Assembly (NCBI RefSeq): GCF_001889405.1
Contig: NZ_CP017921.1
Span: 1,440,057 to 1,504,056, forward strand
Length of the DNA stretch: 64,000 bases
Direction: 5' to 3'
From: Methanohalophilus halophilus
GTDB taxonomy: Archaea; Halobacteriota; Methanosarcinia; Methanosarcinales; Methanosarcinaceae
The notes beneath the pieces are model-generated. The model did no database searches and was not told the origin of the DNA. It saw only the letters and a program-made list of their open reading frames with translations. The translations under genes were made by a program, and so were the position numbers. Positions 1 to 8,347 of this stretch are shown piece after piece (position 1 is the stretch's first letter; each line of letters starts with the position of its first letter).

Positions 1-455
1 AATTTACTTTTTTCAATATTTCCCCATTCCTCCAGAGGAGGATGAAAACGTATCTCGTCCAGTCCTGCTTCCACAAGATTATTAATTATTTTTTCATCTA
101 CTGGTAAGGCAGTATAGAGATGAATATGGTACTTTTGTCCGAAAGTACTTTTCAGTAGGTGGATATAATGCAGGATTCTTTCAACTTCAAGGAGTGGTTC
201 ACCACCCGTAATTCCTGTTCCCAGGGCCTGCATACGCATGCTTTCTTCTATTACTTCATCGTCGCATTGCACTTTCTTTTCATTGGCATATACGGCATCG
301 CCTTTTCTCTCTTCTGATAGCGGGCAATAAAAACAATTCTTACCGCAACGACCGGTTATGTATAATACCATTTTTGCACCATCGCGGCACATTTTGCAAC
401 CGGTTGAAAGATAACTGTAAAAAGAGCCTGCTTCTGCTTGCTGGATATTTGCCAT
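1..455 (-). CDS. Radical SAM protein, 3' part beyond the window edge
   Basis: Translation of the minus strand from an ATG at 455 is open to the window edge (151 codons seen). Cys37, Cys41 and Cys44 form the CxxxCxxC motif that holds the SAM-binding [4Fe-4S] cluster, and a GGEP motif follows about 60 residues later, as expected of the radical SAM core. An extra CxxC (Cys20, Cys23) lies before the core. The family resembles archaeal pyruvate-formate-lyase-activating-like radical SAM proteins, but the substrate cannot be told. No clear ribosome binding site precedes the ATG. It is divergent from the ferredoxin gene at 535, with 79 bases between, which could make the two a redox pair; that is inference. 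Confidence 0.8.
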   Translation of the reverse strand, partial: MANIQQAEAGSFYSYLSTGCKMCRDGAKMVLYITGRCGKNCFYCPLSEERKGDAVYANEKKVQCDDEVIEESMRMQALGTGITGGEPLLEVERILHYIHLLKSTFGQKYHIHLYTALPVDEKIINNLVEAGLDEIRFHPPLEEWGNIEKSK

Positions 456-534
456 TGCTTTTGCATGAATATGTCAGTATATAACTTTTTCTTTACTCAT
501 CAGGGTTAACTAATATGAAGTCAGACAGCATTTC

Positions 535-717
535 ATGGTTTATGGGTCACATGTAGCCGTATTCGGCTGCAAAGGCTGTAGAAAATGTATATCTGTTTGT
601 GGTGAGAATGCAATTTTCTATAGTTGCGGACGCGTTCAAATAGACATGCAAAAATGTAATTCTTGCGGTCAGTGTGTTTCTCATTGCCCAAATAAGGCTC
701 TTTTGTTGATGGATTAA
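535..717 (+). CDS. Small 2[4Fe-4S] ferredoxin-type protein
   Basis: A 60-residue protein with two ferredoxin motifs: CKGCRKCISVC near residues 12-22 and CNSCGQCVSHCP in the second half, each CxxCxxCxxxC. This is the spacing of two [4Fe-4S] clusters and is about the size of clostridial ferredoxins. The first motif is followed by Gly-Glu where Pro is usual. It would carry electrons in the cytoplasm. The divergent radical SAM gene needs a reductant, so this protein may serve it (inference). A different-frame ATG at 515 gives only a 13-codon reading and is not the start. Confidence 0.75.
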   Translation: MVYGSHVAVFGCKGCRKCISVCGENAIFYSCGRVQIDMQKCNSCGQCVSHCPNKALLLMD

Positions 718-794
718 GCAACCGTTAATCCTGTAGGCAAATCACTATAAGTATTTCCATTATATTTTTATTTGATAGCAGGTATGATTGATAC

Positions 795-1187
795 ATGAAA
801 AACACATGCTATCCGGAATCTGTTGGTTACGTGAAAAGTACCTTTAAAGAACCTGTATTTGATGAAAAAATGTATTCATCAATTTCCTTTATTGAAATCT
901 ATCCTGATTTTGCAGAAGCCTTGGATGGAGTTGATGAATTTAAGAAAATCCAGATATTGTTTCAGTTTGACAAAAGTCAGGGTTATAAATTAAAGCAAAA
1001 GCGTCGAACCGATGGTAAATTGGTTGGACTATTTGCCACCCGCAGCCCCCATCGGCCAAATGGTATAGGGATAACAACGGTAAATCTGCTTTCAGTCGAT
1101 GGATTAACCCTGGAAGTAGAAGGTCTTGATGCTATAGATGGTACTCCTGTACTTGATATTAAACCATATGTCAGCAAATTTGACTGA
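795..1187 (+). CDS. trmO: TrmO/TsaA-family tRNA methyltransferase
   Basis: 130 residues, the length of the minimal TrmO/YaeB (former UPF0066, VirR) beta-barrel domain. The family signature LFATRSPHRPNGIG sits around residues 76-89 and is followed by NLL and a DGTPVLDIKPY motif, both typical. The E. coli member uses SAM to methylate the N6 of t6A37 in tRNA-Thr; in archaea the exact tRNA target is not settled. The gene lies just upstream of a tRNA gene but has its own stop 72 bases before it. The start ATG is preceded by a weak AGGT. Family assignment is firm, substrate is inferred. Confidence 0.9.
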   Translation: MKNTCYPESVGYVKSTFKEPVFDEKMYSSISFIEIYPDFAEALDGVDEFKKIQILFQFDKSQGYKLKQKRRTDGKLVGLFATRSPHRPNGIGITTVNLLSVDGLTLEVEGLDAIDGTPVLDIKPYVSKFD

Positions 1188-1259
1188 AATAATTTCCTGG
1201 GATTTGATTTTACCAATAAGTATAAATGATTGTTTTTACATTCAGGATGTGTCGGAAGC

Positions 1260-1337
1260 GGGCGTGTGGCCTAGCCAGGATATGGCGGCAGCCTCCTAAG
1301 CTGTAAGTCAGGGGTTCAACTCCCTTCACGCCCGCCA
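1260..1337 (+). tRNA. tRNA-Arg (anticodon CCT)
   Basis: A full cloverleaf can be drawn by eye. The acceptor stem pairs GGGCGTG (1260-1266) with CACGCCC (1327-1333), discriminator G at 1334. The anticodon stem GCAGC (1288-1292) pairs with GCTGT (1300-1304), leaving the loop CTCCTAA with anticodon CCT at 1295-1297. The T stem AGGGG/CCCTT encloses TTCAACT. The 3' CCA is encoded (1335-1337). The gene has no intron. A TATA-like TATAAAT lies at 1221-1227, the right distance upstream for an archaeal promoter. It reads AGG arginine codons. Confidence 0.95.
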
Positions 1338-1504
1338 TTTTCTTATTATGTAACTCATTATTGTGTATTTCTTTTTATACTCAAGTTTGTAAATTCTTCT
1401 ATTCTCTATTGTAATTAAATACTATGAAATACGAATTATATATTGTTATACAAAGAATACTATATGTATTTGTGCAATATCGATTAATTCATAGAGGTGA
1501 GTTG

Positions 1505-1780
1505 ATGAGAATAAGGATGTTGAATTCCAAATATGAGATTGAAACGCTTAAAGAAGATGAAGAAGTTGTACATCTGTCTTTCAGGCCGAGCAATACGGAT
1601 ATTATGCAGATTATCACCAGGTGTAAGGGTTTAAAGGCTCTGCAATTGCCTTCATCCTACAGGAAAACTTTGTCAGATGTGGCAATTAAATTCCTTGAAA
1701 TGGAAGATGTTGAGTTACTTGAAGGTGACCTGAAAAGTACTGGTATCTCAATGTATAAAGAAATCGATTCTGAAGAGTGA
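1505..1780 (+). CDS. DUF1699 family protein
   Basis: 91 residues matching my memory of the DUF1699 family of Methanosarcinales: a VHLSFRPSNTDIMQII motif, a SSYRKTLSDVAIKFLEM motif and an ELLEGD tail. The function is unknown. ATG 1505 is chosen over an in-frame upstream start at 1424 because GAGGTGA (1494-1500) is a good ribosome binding site for it and the extra 27 residues look like non-coding AT-rich sequence. It stands alone between the tRNA and the GNAT gene. Confidence 0.8.
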   Translation: MRIRMLNSKYEIETLKEDEEVVHLSFRPSNTDIMQIITRCKGLKALQLPSSYRKTLSDVAIKFLEMEDVELLEGDLKSTGISMYKEIDSEE

Positions 1781-1887
1781 TTATAGTTTTTATGATATTA
1801 TTGTAATTTTTATATTATTTATCCCTGTCACTTATATCTCCCAGACAGGGTTATTACAATTTTGACTCGATATTTTTATTTATCTTT

Positions 1888-2403
1888 TTGTTCATTCGTA
1901 CCATTCATGCTATTATTTTGGAGGAATCTAATATCCATAAGCAGTTACCGGGTCTAATTCGTAAGGCTGTAATTGAAGATGTAACTCCCATGAAAGACCT
2001 CATAAACAGCTATGCTAAAAAAGAAATTATGTTACCTCGCTCTGTCGGGGAACTGTATGAAAACATAAGGAACTTTTATGTTTATGAGGAAAATGGTGAA
2101 GTGATTGGTTGTTGTGCTCTTCAGGTTGTATGGGAAGATCTGGCAGAAATCCTTTCTTTTGCTGTTAAACCCGGGAGCACTGGAATGGGCATCGGCTCCA
2201 TGCTACTGGATGCCAGTATCGAAGAAGGCAAAAACATCGGCGTGAAAAGAGCATTTACCCTTACTTACGTGCCAGAATTTTTTGAAAGACAGGGTTTTTC
2301 AAAAGTTGAAAAAGCATCACTTCCTCATAAGGTATGGGTCGGTTGCATAAAATGTCCAAAATTCCCCGATTGTAATGAAATTGCCTTGCTCAGGTATTTG
2401 TAA
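1888..2403 (+). CDS. GNAT N-acetyltransferase, ArgA-like
   Basis: The GNAT fold is clear: a start like IRKAVIEDVTPMKDLINSYA, then LPRSVGELYENIRNFYVYEENGEVIGCCAL, an acetyl-CoA site GSTGMGIGSMLL, and PEFFERQGF. The C-terminal KVWVGCIKCPKFPDCNEIALL with three cysteines is typical of archaeal ArgA-type enzymes, which acetylate glutamate to start arginine synthesis; argB lies 3 kb away. That role is inferred. The start is doubtful: the first in-frame start is TTG at 1888, another TTG is at 1918, and neither has a ribosome binding site. A GGAGG at 1920-1924 lies inside the frame but no normal start codon follows it. The conserved domain begins near 1951. Confidence 0.85.
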   Translation: MFIRTIHAIILEESNIHKQLPGLIRKAVIEDVTPMKDLINSYAKKEIMLPRSVGELYENIRNFYVYEENGEVIGCCALQVVWEDLAEILSFAVKPGSTGMGIGSMLLDASIEEGKNIGVKRAFTLTYVPEFFERQGFSKVEKASLPHKVWVGCIKCPKFPDCNEIALLRYL

Positions 2404-2451
2404 TTTATTAATCATGATTTCCCTCTTGCATTTAATAAAGGAAGGCTATGG

Positions 2452-3393
2452 ATGATCAGGACCAGATTAAGGGATTTTGTACGCACAGACGAAGACTGTT
2501 TATTTTCGGTAGTCGATTACTTCCACCCCGATGGTATAAGGGGAATACTAAGGTATGCTCCGGATGAGGAGGGAAATCGCTTTGCAAACGGAAAGAAGTA
2601 CAGGAAATACGATTTCACCGATTCTTTTGATTACATGCGCAAGCATCACCCGGATTGGATAGCTGATGTACATATAATCCCACAGGAACGGGTTTCAGAA
2701 ATTCTCAGCCCTGTAGACCGGCTACCTGAATTAGTTGACTCGGATGAACGAATCAAAACAATTGTTAAGGTTCTTTCTGATTCCGGTATACCTATGAGCA
2801 AACAGGGAGTTACCGGTTCAATCCTCCCTGGTTTACAAAATGACATGTCTGATATTGATTTTGTGGTTTACGGGCCGGCCTGGTTTAAAGCACGGGATAC
2901 TATAAACAGAGCAAAAGTATCCGGTTGCCGTATTGAGGCAATCGATGAGAATATGTGGCAACGTATTTACAGAAAACGTTCTCCTGAAATTTCATATGAT
3001 GAGTTTCTTCTGCATGAATTGAGAAAAGGAAATCGTGGAATGGTGGATGGCACCTATTTTGATCTCCTTTTCACAAGAGATTGGAGCCAGATACATCACC
3101 CCCTGGAAAGGGGTACAGATACTGAGCATATACAAATAAAAGCTACTGTTACAGATGCAACATTTGCTTTTGATAATCCTGCATTGTATAAAATTGATCA
3201 TGAGGAGATCGATCATATCCTCTCATATACGCACACCTATTCGGGTCAGGCATTAGCAGGAGAACGAATAGATGCAAGGGGGGTGGTTGAGGAACTGGGG
3301 CATAAAAAAAGGCTTGTAGTAGGTACTTCAAGGGAGCCCCGGGGTGAATGGATTCGCTCCCTTACGTTGCTTGAGGAAGAAGGTTTATTGTAA
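2452..3393 (+). CDS. Predicted nucleotidyltransferase (NTP-transferase fold)
   Basis: 313 residues. A pol-beta-type signature, GSILPGLQNDMSDIDFVVYG, sits near residues 122-141, with the DID pair expected to bind catalytic metal. The N-terminal 100 residues (RLRDFVRTDEDCLFSVVDYFHPDGIRGILRY) and C-terminal part are conserved in archaeal proteins of this kind, but I cannot name a substrate. ATG 2452 has a GGAAGG site about 8 bases upstream; a second ATG at 2448 is out of frame. It runs up against the convergent DUF2098 gene with no gap. Confidence 0.75.
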   Translation: MIRTRLRDFVRTDEDCLFSVVDYFHPDGIRGILRYAPDEEGNRFANGKKYRKYDFTDSFDYMRKHHPDWIADVHIIPQERVSEILSPVDRLPELVDSDERIKTIVKVLSDSGIPMSKQGVTGSILPGLQNDMSDIDFVVYGPAWFKARDTINRAKVSGCRIEAIDENMWQRIYRKRSPEISYDEFLLHELRKGNRGMVDGTYFDLLFTRDWSQIHHPLERGTDTEHIQIKATVTDATFAFDNPALYKIDHEEIDHILSYTHTYSGQALAGERIDARGVVEELGHKKRLVVGTSREPRGEWIRSLTLLEEEGLL

Positions 3394-3705
3394 TCAGCCC
3401 CCTCCAGTGGACTGATATACATTCTCCAGGTTTCCTGAAGAGGTTTCCTCCTCCTGGCTGAGCAGGTAATCCTTGACATCGCTGGCACTGTATTCTTTTT
3501 CTCCCCTTTTTCCTACTTTTTCGCCTGATACTTTTAACGTATCGACCCTGTAGTAAAGCTCTGTGGTATTCATCAGGGCCCATGTGCCTTCATCATCTTC
3601 CTTTATATCAATAATCTCTCCCAGGGTTCCGGTATTGAGATATCTCGCCACCATGCCTTTTTCAAGGGGATGTCCATCGATGTCAGATGTTTCTACATGT
3701 TCCAT
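3394..3705 (-). CDS. DUF2098 family protein
   Basis: 103 residues. The core GMVARYLNTGTLGEIIDIKEDDEGTWALMNTTELYYRVDTLKV (residues 17-59) is the DUF2098 pattern, a small beta-rich domain found almost only in methanogens. The C-terminal 40 residues are charged and poorly conserved. The function is unknown. It lies 14 bases downstream of mptA on the same strand, so the two are probably cotranscribed; a link to methanopterin metabolism is only a guess from that. Confidence 0.8.
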   Translation of the reverse strand: MEHVETSDIDGHPLEKGMVARYLNTGTLGEIIDIKEDDEGTWALMNTTELYYRVDTLKVSGEKVGKRGEKEYSASDVKDYLLSQEEETSSGNLENVYQSTGGG

Positions 3706-3719
3706 TTATATTGCCTTCT

Positions 3720-4673
3720 TTAACTATTTGCAATCTCATCTTTGAGGTCACTGAAATCTGCAACCCTTTCTGCAAATGCATTATGCCTGTGTATGCTTTC
3801 CTCATTTATCTGCTTAATAGTTACGACAGCATCATCGGGCAGGTGGGGGAACTTTTCTACAACTTTCTGTGCCATTGTTCTCACACAGTCTTCGACGAAT
3901 TTTGGATTTCTGTGAGCGGTTTCTACCACAAAAGCTTCGTCCTGGCGCTTTAGTAATTCGAAGACACTTGTACTCATGGATGTTTCGATAATCTTTATTA
4001 TTTCTTCCAGGGACACTTCGACATCACAGTTTGTCTGGATAGATATTATACCCCTGCCGCGCTGATTGTGGGTGGGCATCGGCATCCTTTTGAGGAATAG
4101 GGATACGGTCTTCTCATCCACTCCAAGTTCTGTAAGTTCTTTCATGGCCTTATCCCGCATAATTTCCTGTGCACAGGGGCATGCGGTCATTCCTACAACT
4201 TCGGAACCAATAAGTTTCTTGACTTCTATGTTGTTTTCTTCATCACGGATTGCAATGGATTCTGCGAATATATCGACAACTTCCTGACATTGCATTTTGT
4301 TCACAGGTGCTTCACGTTTGATCACATACTCACTTTTCATTATCACTTCTGCCTGAGTGGCATATTCATGTCTTGTGAGAAGGTTCTGTGCAACATCGCC
4401 GCAAAGTTCTTCTATCTCATAAACAGGCATATTGACTGCCTTTTCGAGAACTTCGTCTATAGCTTCAAAATTACGTGAAAGGTTCGCTCCCTTTCTGTCA
4501 GAGGGCAGATCAACAAAAATATCAAAAGTAGATATAAGAACGATTGGCCTTTTATCTTTTCTCTTAATCTCTACCAGTTTTTTTACGTCGGTTACACCGA
4601 CTCTGGTGAGGTTAATCGGTACTTTTGGTTTATTTGCCTGAACATCTGGTAAGTCTAATACTGGGAGTTTCAT
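3720..4673 (-). CDS. mptA: GTP cyclohydrolase MptA (type IB, FolE2 family)
   Basis: 317 residues, normal for the family. MptA opens the imidazole ring of GTP to give 7,8-dihydroneopterin 2',3'-cyclic phosphate, the first step towards the pterin of tetrahydromethanopterin (sarcinapterin), the C1 carrier of methanogenesis. Family marks: [11 protein letters not shown] near the N-terminus, GMTACPCAQ with the metal-site cysteine, PMPTHNQRG, and a His-rich end ([11 protein letters not shown]). The archaeal enzymes are Fe(II)-dependent. It heads a likely two-gene unit with the DUF2098 gene and is divergent from mc1. Confidence 0.95.
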   Translation of the reverse strand: MKLPVLDLPDVQANKPKVPINLTRVGVTDVKKLVEIKRKDKRPIVLISTFDIFVDLPSDRKGANLSRNFEAIDEVLEKAVNMPVYEIEELCGDVAQNLLTRHEYATQAEVIMKSEYVIKREAPVNKMQCQEVVDIFAESIAIRDEENNIEVKKLIGSEVVGMTACPCAQEIMRDKAMKELTELGVDEKTVSLFLKRMPMPTHNQRGRGIISIQTNCDVEVSLEEIIKIIETSMSTSVFELLKRQDEAFVVETAHRNPKFVEDCVRTMAQKVVEKFPHLPDDAVVTIKQINEESIHRHNAFAERVADFSDLKDEIANS

Positions 4674-4918
4674 GTAAATGACCTCAAAACGGGTTATGTA
4701 AAATGAATCGGTGGGGTAATTTAAAACTATAATTGAAACTTATTCATAGCATGTAAATGTTTTGTTGACGAATTTATTGTATGTGTTTACTACTGTGCAT
4801 TAACCCTTTTGGTTGATTTTCGGCCAAATCATTATCAAAAGGCAACATTAAAAGTTAATTATATATATAACAACATTACAATTAATCAATAACCGGTAAC
4901 GGTGGACAAGGTGATCAA
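4674..4918. promoter_or_regulatory. Divergent promoter region of mptA and mc1
   Basis: 245 bases without a gene. On the plus strand a long TATA run at about 4859-4870 (ATTATATATATAA) is the likely mc1 box, giving a leader of about 30 bases that ends in AAGGTGATC before ATG 4919. A 7-bp inverted repeat, CCTTTTG (4805-4811) and CAAAAGG (4836-4842), lies upstream of that box and is listed as a finding. I see no small gene here. Confidence 0.5.
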
Positions 4919-5221
4919 ATGTCTAAGTCAGAACCGAGAAATTTTGTATTAAGGGATGAGAAAGGAAACGAACATGGGGTATTTACAGGAAAGCAACCAA
5001 GGCAGGCAGCTCTTAAAGTTGCAAACCGTGGTAAAGGCACCAAGAAAAACCCTGATAAAATCATGCTCCGTGAAAGGGGAACCAAGAAAGTACATATTTT
5101 CTATGGTTGGAAACAGGAAGTTGATGCTCCCAAGAACAAACCAGACTGGATGCCTGACAAAATCAACAAACCTTTTGTAAGAAAAGAAAAACCAGGCATA
5201 ATCAAACTTGAGCAAGTCTGA
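4919..5221 (+). CDS. Non-histone chromosomal protein MC1
   Basis: 100 residues, rich in Lys and Arg, matching the MC1 family (about 93 residues in Methanosarcina). The typical N-terminus NFVLRDEKGNEHGVFTGKQPRQAALKVANRG, the core IMLRERGTKKVHIFYGWKQEV and the DWMPDKINKPFV arm are all present. MC1 is a monomer that binds and sharply bends DNA and is a main chromatin protein in Methanosarcinales. A strong AAGGTGATC ribosome binding site precedes ATG 4919. The gene is monocistronic, with a hairpin terminator after it. The few extra C-terminal residues (KPGIIKLEQV) are a modest extension. Confidence 0.95.
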   Translation: MSKSEPRNFVLRDEKGNEHGVFTGKQPRQAALKVANRGKGTKKNPDKIMLRERGTKKVHIFYGWKQEVDAPKNKPDWMPDKINKPFVRKEKPGIIKLEQV

Positions 5222-5253
5222 TTATTTCTATTCCTTTTTTATTATACTCATAT

Positions 5254-5290
5254 AGGGGTAATCCCCTTATTTATCTATTTTTTCTTTACA
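5254..5290 (+). terminator. Hairpin plus T-rich terminator after mc1
   Basis: AGGGG (5254-5258), loop TAAT, CCCCT (5263-5267), followed by a T-rich run to about 5284. It lies 33 bases after the MC1 stop and before argB. Confidence 0.6.
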
Positions 5291-5325
5291 AAAGGTTTAA
5301 AACATTGTTTTCCTATGTAGCCTTT

Positions 5326-6213
5326 ATGTCAGAAGGCCACTATAAGAAGGAAAATATATTGATAGAAGCCCTTCCCTACATTCGTGATTTTTATGATTCT
5401 TTTATGGTTATAAAGGTTGGAGGGCACGCAATGGTAGATCCCGAAATAATGAGTGCAATTGTTGAGGACATTGTGCTACTCAGATTCGTGGGCATACATC
5501 CGGTTATCGTACATGGCGGCGGACCTGAAATTACTGAAAAAATGGAGCAGATGGGCAAGAAACCCGAATTTGTAGGCGGCTTGCGTATTACAGATGACGA
5601 GACTGTGGAAATTGCCCGTATGGTCCTTGTAGGCAGCATCAATACGAAAATTGTGTCCCTGATTGGTCAGCACGGTGCAAAAGGTGTGGGTCTTTCCGGT
5701 AAAGACGGGAAGATGATAATGGCACGCAAAAAACCTGCCCAGAAGATTATGATAGAGGATATTGAACATAGTGTGGACCTGGGGTGGGTTGGAGAGACCG
5801 AGATAATCAATCCGGAATTGATCCATATAGTTACAGAACAGGGCTATATACCTGTGATTTCCCCGATTGCTGTGGATAATGAGGGCAATGCCCTAAATAT
5901 CAATGCAGATACGGTTGCCGGAGATATTGCCAAATCCCTGCAGGCCAAGAAACTCATTCTAATGACTGATGTGGCAGGACTTATGAGGGACCCTTCAGAC
6001 ACTACCACAAGGATTTCACGGGTACTGGCACCCCAGGTAGAGGATCTGATTGATGAGGGAATTATTGGTGGGGGTATGATCCCCAAAATGCGCAGTGCAT
6101 CCACAAGTGTGGAAAACGGTGTAGAAAGGGTTCATATAATAAATGGAAGTGTGCCCCATTCCATCCTTCTGGAACTGTTTACAGATGGCGGGATAGGCAC
6201 TATGGTATTCTAA
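5326..6213 (+). CDS. argB: Acetylglutamate kinase
   Basis: 295 residues from ATG 5326. The enzyme phosphorylates N-acetylglutamate, the second step of arginine synthesis. Amino acid kinase marks: KVGGHAM near residue 32, VHGGGPEITEKMEQ, LSGKDG, a long NINADTVAGDIAKSL substrate region and GGMIPKM near the C-terminus. An in-frame TTG at 5305 would add seven residues but ATG 5326 fits homologues that begin with a few polar residues before ENILIEALPYI. No other arg gene adjoins it, though an ArgA-like GNAT lies 3 kb upstream. Confidence 0.95.
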   Translation: MSEGHYKKENILIEALPYIRDFYDSFMVIKVGGHAMVDPEIMSAIVEDIVLLRFVGIHPVIVHGGGPEITEKMEQMGKKPEFVGGLRITDDETVEIARMVLVGSINTKIVSLIGQHGAKGVGLSGKDGKMIMARKKPAQKIMIEDIEHSVDLGWVGETEIINPELIHIVTEQGYIPVISPIAVDNEGNALNINADTVAGDIAKSLQAKKLILMTDVAGLMRDPSDTTTRISRVLAPQVEDLIDEGIIGGGMIPKMRSASTSVENGVERVHIINGSVPHSILLELFTDGGIGTMVF

Positions 6214-6217
6214 GTTT

Positions 6218-7258
6218 TCAGGATTTGATGGGACAACCAAAGGTTAACCCGTCAAGTTCCAGTATCTTTTCCCATTCTTCCTTGCAATCACAGTTGAGAT
6301 TTTCCAATATTGCGATATCCTGCGTAAGGGAATAATCCCTGATTGCATCGGCAACCATGTGGCTGCATTCCCTGCAGTTATGAGGTCCACGCTTTGAACC
6401 GGCTCCGACGGGATCGGAGGTGATCACAAGATCGGGGTGCTTCTTTTTGGACTCGGTGAGTATTCTGACAATACTCCATAGCCAGGGTGGTCTGTATTGG
6501 TTTCTTTCCCAGAGGCGTTCCACAAAAGTTCCTCTCTGGACATTGCACAGGTTTATGGATACCGTGTCAACCAGATCGGCAATATCATCTACCGTATCTA
6601 TAATGTCATCCATTCCTTCGGTTTCTGACAAAAATGGTGGTTTGAGAAGCAGGTATGCCTTAACAGTAACATCATTCTCATGAGCAAGTTGTGCCGCACG
6701 GGAAAAACCTGCATAGGTAAATCCCTTGTTTATCGAACGTTTGCGTATCACATCATTGCTTGTCTCAAGACCAATAGCGACTTCAAAACCGGTGTCTTGG
6801 AGCACTTCTGTGCAGGAAGTAAGGGTATCTTCTGTTACAAATTCAGGCCGGGTTTCTACAATTACTTTCTTGATCCTTTTGTCTGCTTCCAGTTTATTCA
6901 GTAGGTTTTTTCTGACTTGTGCATCAATTTCCTTTTCATCCAGGAAACTGCCGGATGTGAATATTTTAACTATGAATTCCTGCAATCCGGAAGAACGCCC
7001 AAGTGCTTTTTCGTACTGCTGCAAGAGTTCTTCAGCTGACGGGGGTGTGGAGGCTCTGTCATAAACAAAACCACACATGGTACACCCTCCTTTTATCCCC
7101 CACCAGCATCCACTGGTCTTGAAAATAAGGGTAAGGGTATCTGTTACTTCTCCCTGAAGAAGATCTCTGCCTGTCCAGACAGCAGCAGGCTCATTGTTTG
7201 GAGCCTTTTTAATGCGTTGCTGCTGTCTAATTTCCAGTATTCTATCATTAAGATTCAT
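6218..7258 (-). CDS. raSEA: Archaeosine synthase radical SAM subunit (RaSEA)
   Basis: 346 residues of the family formerly known as TIGR01210/COG1244. Known members work with ArcS to turn preQ0-lysine at tRNA position 15 into archaeosine. The cluster motif is in [14 protein letters not shown] near residues 51-64, followed by [19 protein letters not shown], and [19 protein letters not shown] cysteine-rich C-terminus ([21 protein letters not shown]) suggests a further metal site. Its ATG overlaps the end of guaAB by four bases (ATGA), so the pair is translationally coupled. Confidence 0.9.
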   Translation of the reverse strand: MNLNDRILEIRQQQRIKKAPNNEPAAVWTGRDLLQGEVTDTLTLIFKTSGCWWGIKGGCTMCGFVYDRASTPPSAEELLQQYEKALGRSSGLQEFIVKIFTSGSFLDEKEIDAQVRKNLLNKLEADKRIKKVIVETRPEFVTEDTLTSCTEVLQDTGFEVAIGLETSNDVIRKRSINKGFTYAGFSRAAQLAHENDVTVKAYLLLKPPFLSETEGMDDIIDTVDDIADLVDTVSINLCNVQRGTFVERLWERNQYRPPWLWSIVRILTESKKKHPDLVITSDPVGAGSKRGPHNCRECSHMVADAIRDYSLTQDIAILENLNCDCKEEWEKILELDGLTFGCPIKS

Positions 7259-8169
7259 TCGAACTCGATTGTAGCAGGTGGTTTTGGTGTTATGTCATAG
7301 ACAACTCTTGCTGCAGTGGGGATTTCCCCGGTTATGCGTGAGCTGATTTTCCTGAGGGTATTCCAAGGCAATTCCAGGGCTTCTGCGGTCATACCATCCC
7401 TCGAACCGACTGCGCGCACTGCAACGATCCAGCCGTGTACCCTGAGGTCGCCTTTTACGCCGGTCCCTTTGCCCAAGACCGCCGCGAATGTCTGCCAGGG
7501 GCAGAACTGTTCAAGCAGTTCTTCTTCCACAATCGCATTTGCTTCTCTTACAACATCGACCTTTTCTCTTGTAACTTCCCCGATTATCCTGACTGAAAGA
7601 CCCGGCCCAGGGAATGGCATTCTTTCACATATCTCTTCTGGCAGACCAAGCGCATGGGCGACTTCCCTCACTTCATCCTTGTAGAGGTCATCAATGGGTT
7701 CTATGATGTGTTTAAAATTAATGTGTTCGGGCAGTCCGCCTACGTTGTGATGAGATTTGATACCACCATCGGATTCAATCTTATCCGGGTATATGGTTCC
7801 CTGGATCAGACATTCTGCCTCAACATCGAGCGCTTCTTCTTCAAACACACGAATAAAAGTCTCACCAACAGCTTTTCTTTTTTCTTCAGGGTCCTTTATT
7901 CCCACCAAACTATCAAGAAAACGATCTTTTGCATCGATTATTTGGAGATTCATGTCACCGAATATTTCCTTTATTCTTTCGGTTTCACCTTTTCTCATAA
8001 GGCCCGTATCTATATAGATCGGTATCAGATTATCACCAATTGCACGGTGTGCAAGGACTGCACATACGGAACTGTCAACACCTCCCGAGAGGGCGATGAT
8101 AGTTTTGCCCTGCGCTTTGGCTTTAATTTTCTCGATTGCTTTTGGAATGAATTTTTCGGTTTTTACCAT
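7255..8169 (-). CDS. guaAB: GMP synthase subunit B (ATP-pyrophosphatase)
   Basis: 304 residues. In archaea GMP synthase is split, and this subunit adenylates XMP and accepts ammonia from the separate glutaminase subunit, which is not in the window. The PP-loop SGGVDSS lies near residue 28. Other marks are [32 protein letters not shown] and the C-terminal [11 protein letters not shown] 8169 is chosen over 8184 because GGAG lies nine bases before it; the longer reading only adds MEFPF. A TATA-like run (TATATAAATTAAAAA on the minus strand, about 8247-8262) is a plausible promoter. Confidence 0.95.
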   Translation of the reverse strand: MVKTEKFIPKAIEKIKAKAQGKTIIALSGGVDSSVCAVLAHRAIGDNLIPIYIDTGLMRKGETERIKEIFGDMNLQIIDAKDRFLDSLVGIKDPEEKRKAVGETFIRVFEEEALDVEAECLIQGTIYPDKIESDGGIKSHHNVGGLPEHINFKHIIEPIDDLYKDEVREVAHALGLPEEICERMPFPGPGLSVRIIGEVTREKVDVVREANAIVEEELLEQFCPWQTFAAVLGKGTGVKGDLRVHGWIVAVRAVGSRDGMTAEALELPWNTLRKISSRITGEIPTAARVVYDITPKPPATIEFE

Positions 8170-8347
8170 GAAAGGAAACTCCATATGGTTTATGATGATT
8201 TGTGCTTACTAGGTATTTGGTATAACTTAATCGTATCGATGCAATTTTTAATTTATATAGATATGTTTTCCGGTTGGCAACTTTTGCAATTAATACTTTC
8301 AATCCGCTATTTACAGCTTTATATGCATTCAGCACAATCTATGTAGC

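Noticed and set aside
1424-1504. N-terminal extension of the DUF1699 gene
   Set aside because: AT-rich, no family similarity, and a good ribosome binding site serves ATG 1505.
7654-8346. A 230-codon plus-strand frame opposite guaAB
   Set aside because: Antisense of a certain gene and of its promoter; composition rich in Phe, Tyr, Cys as expected of a shadow frame.
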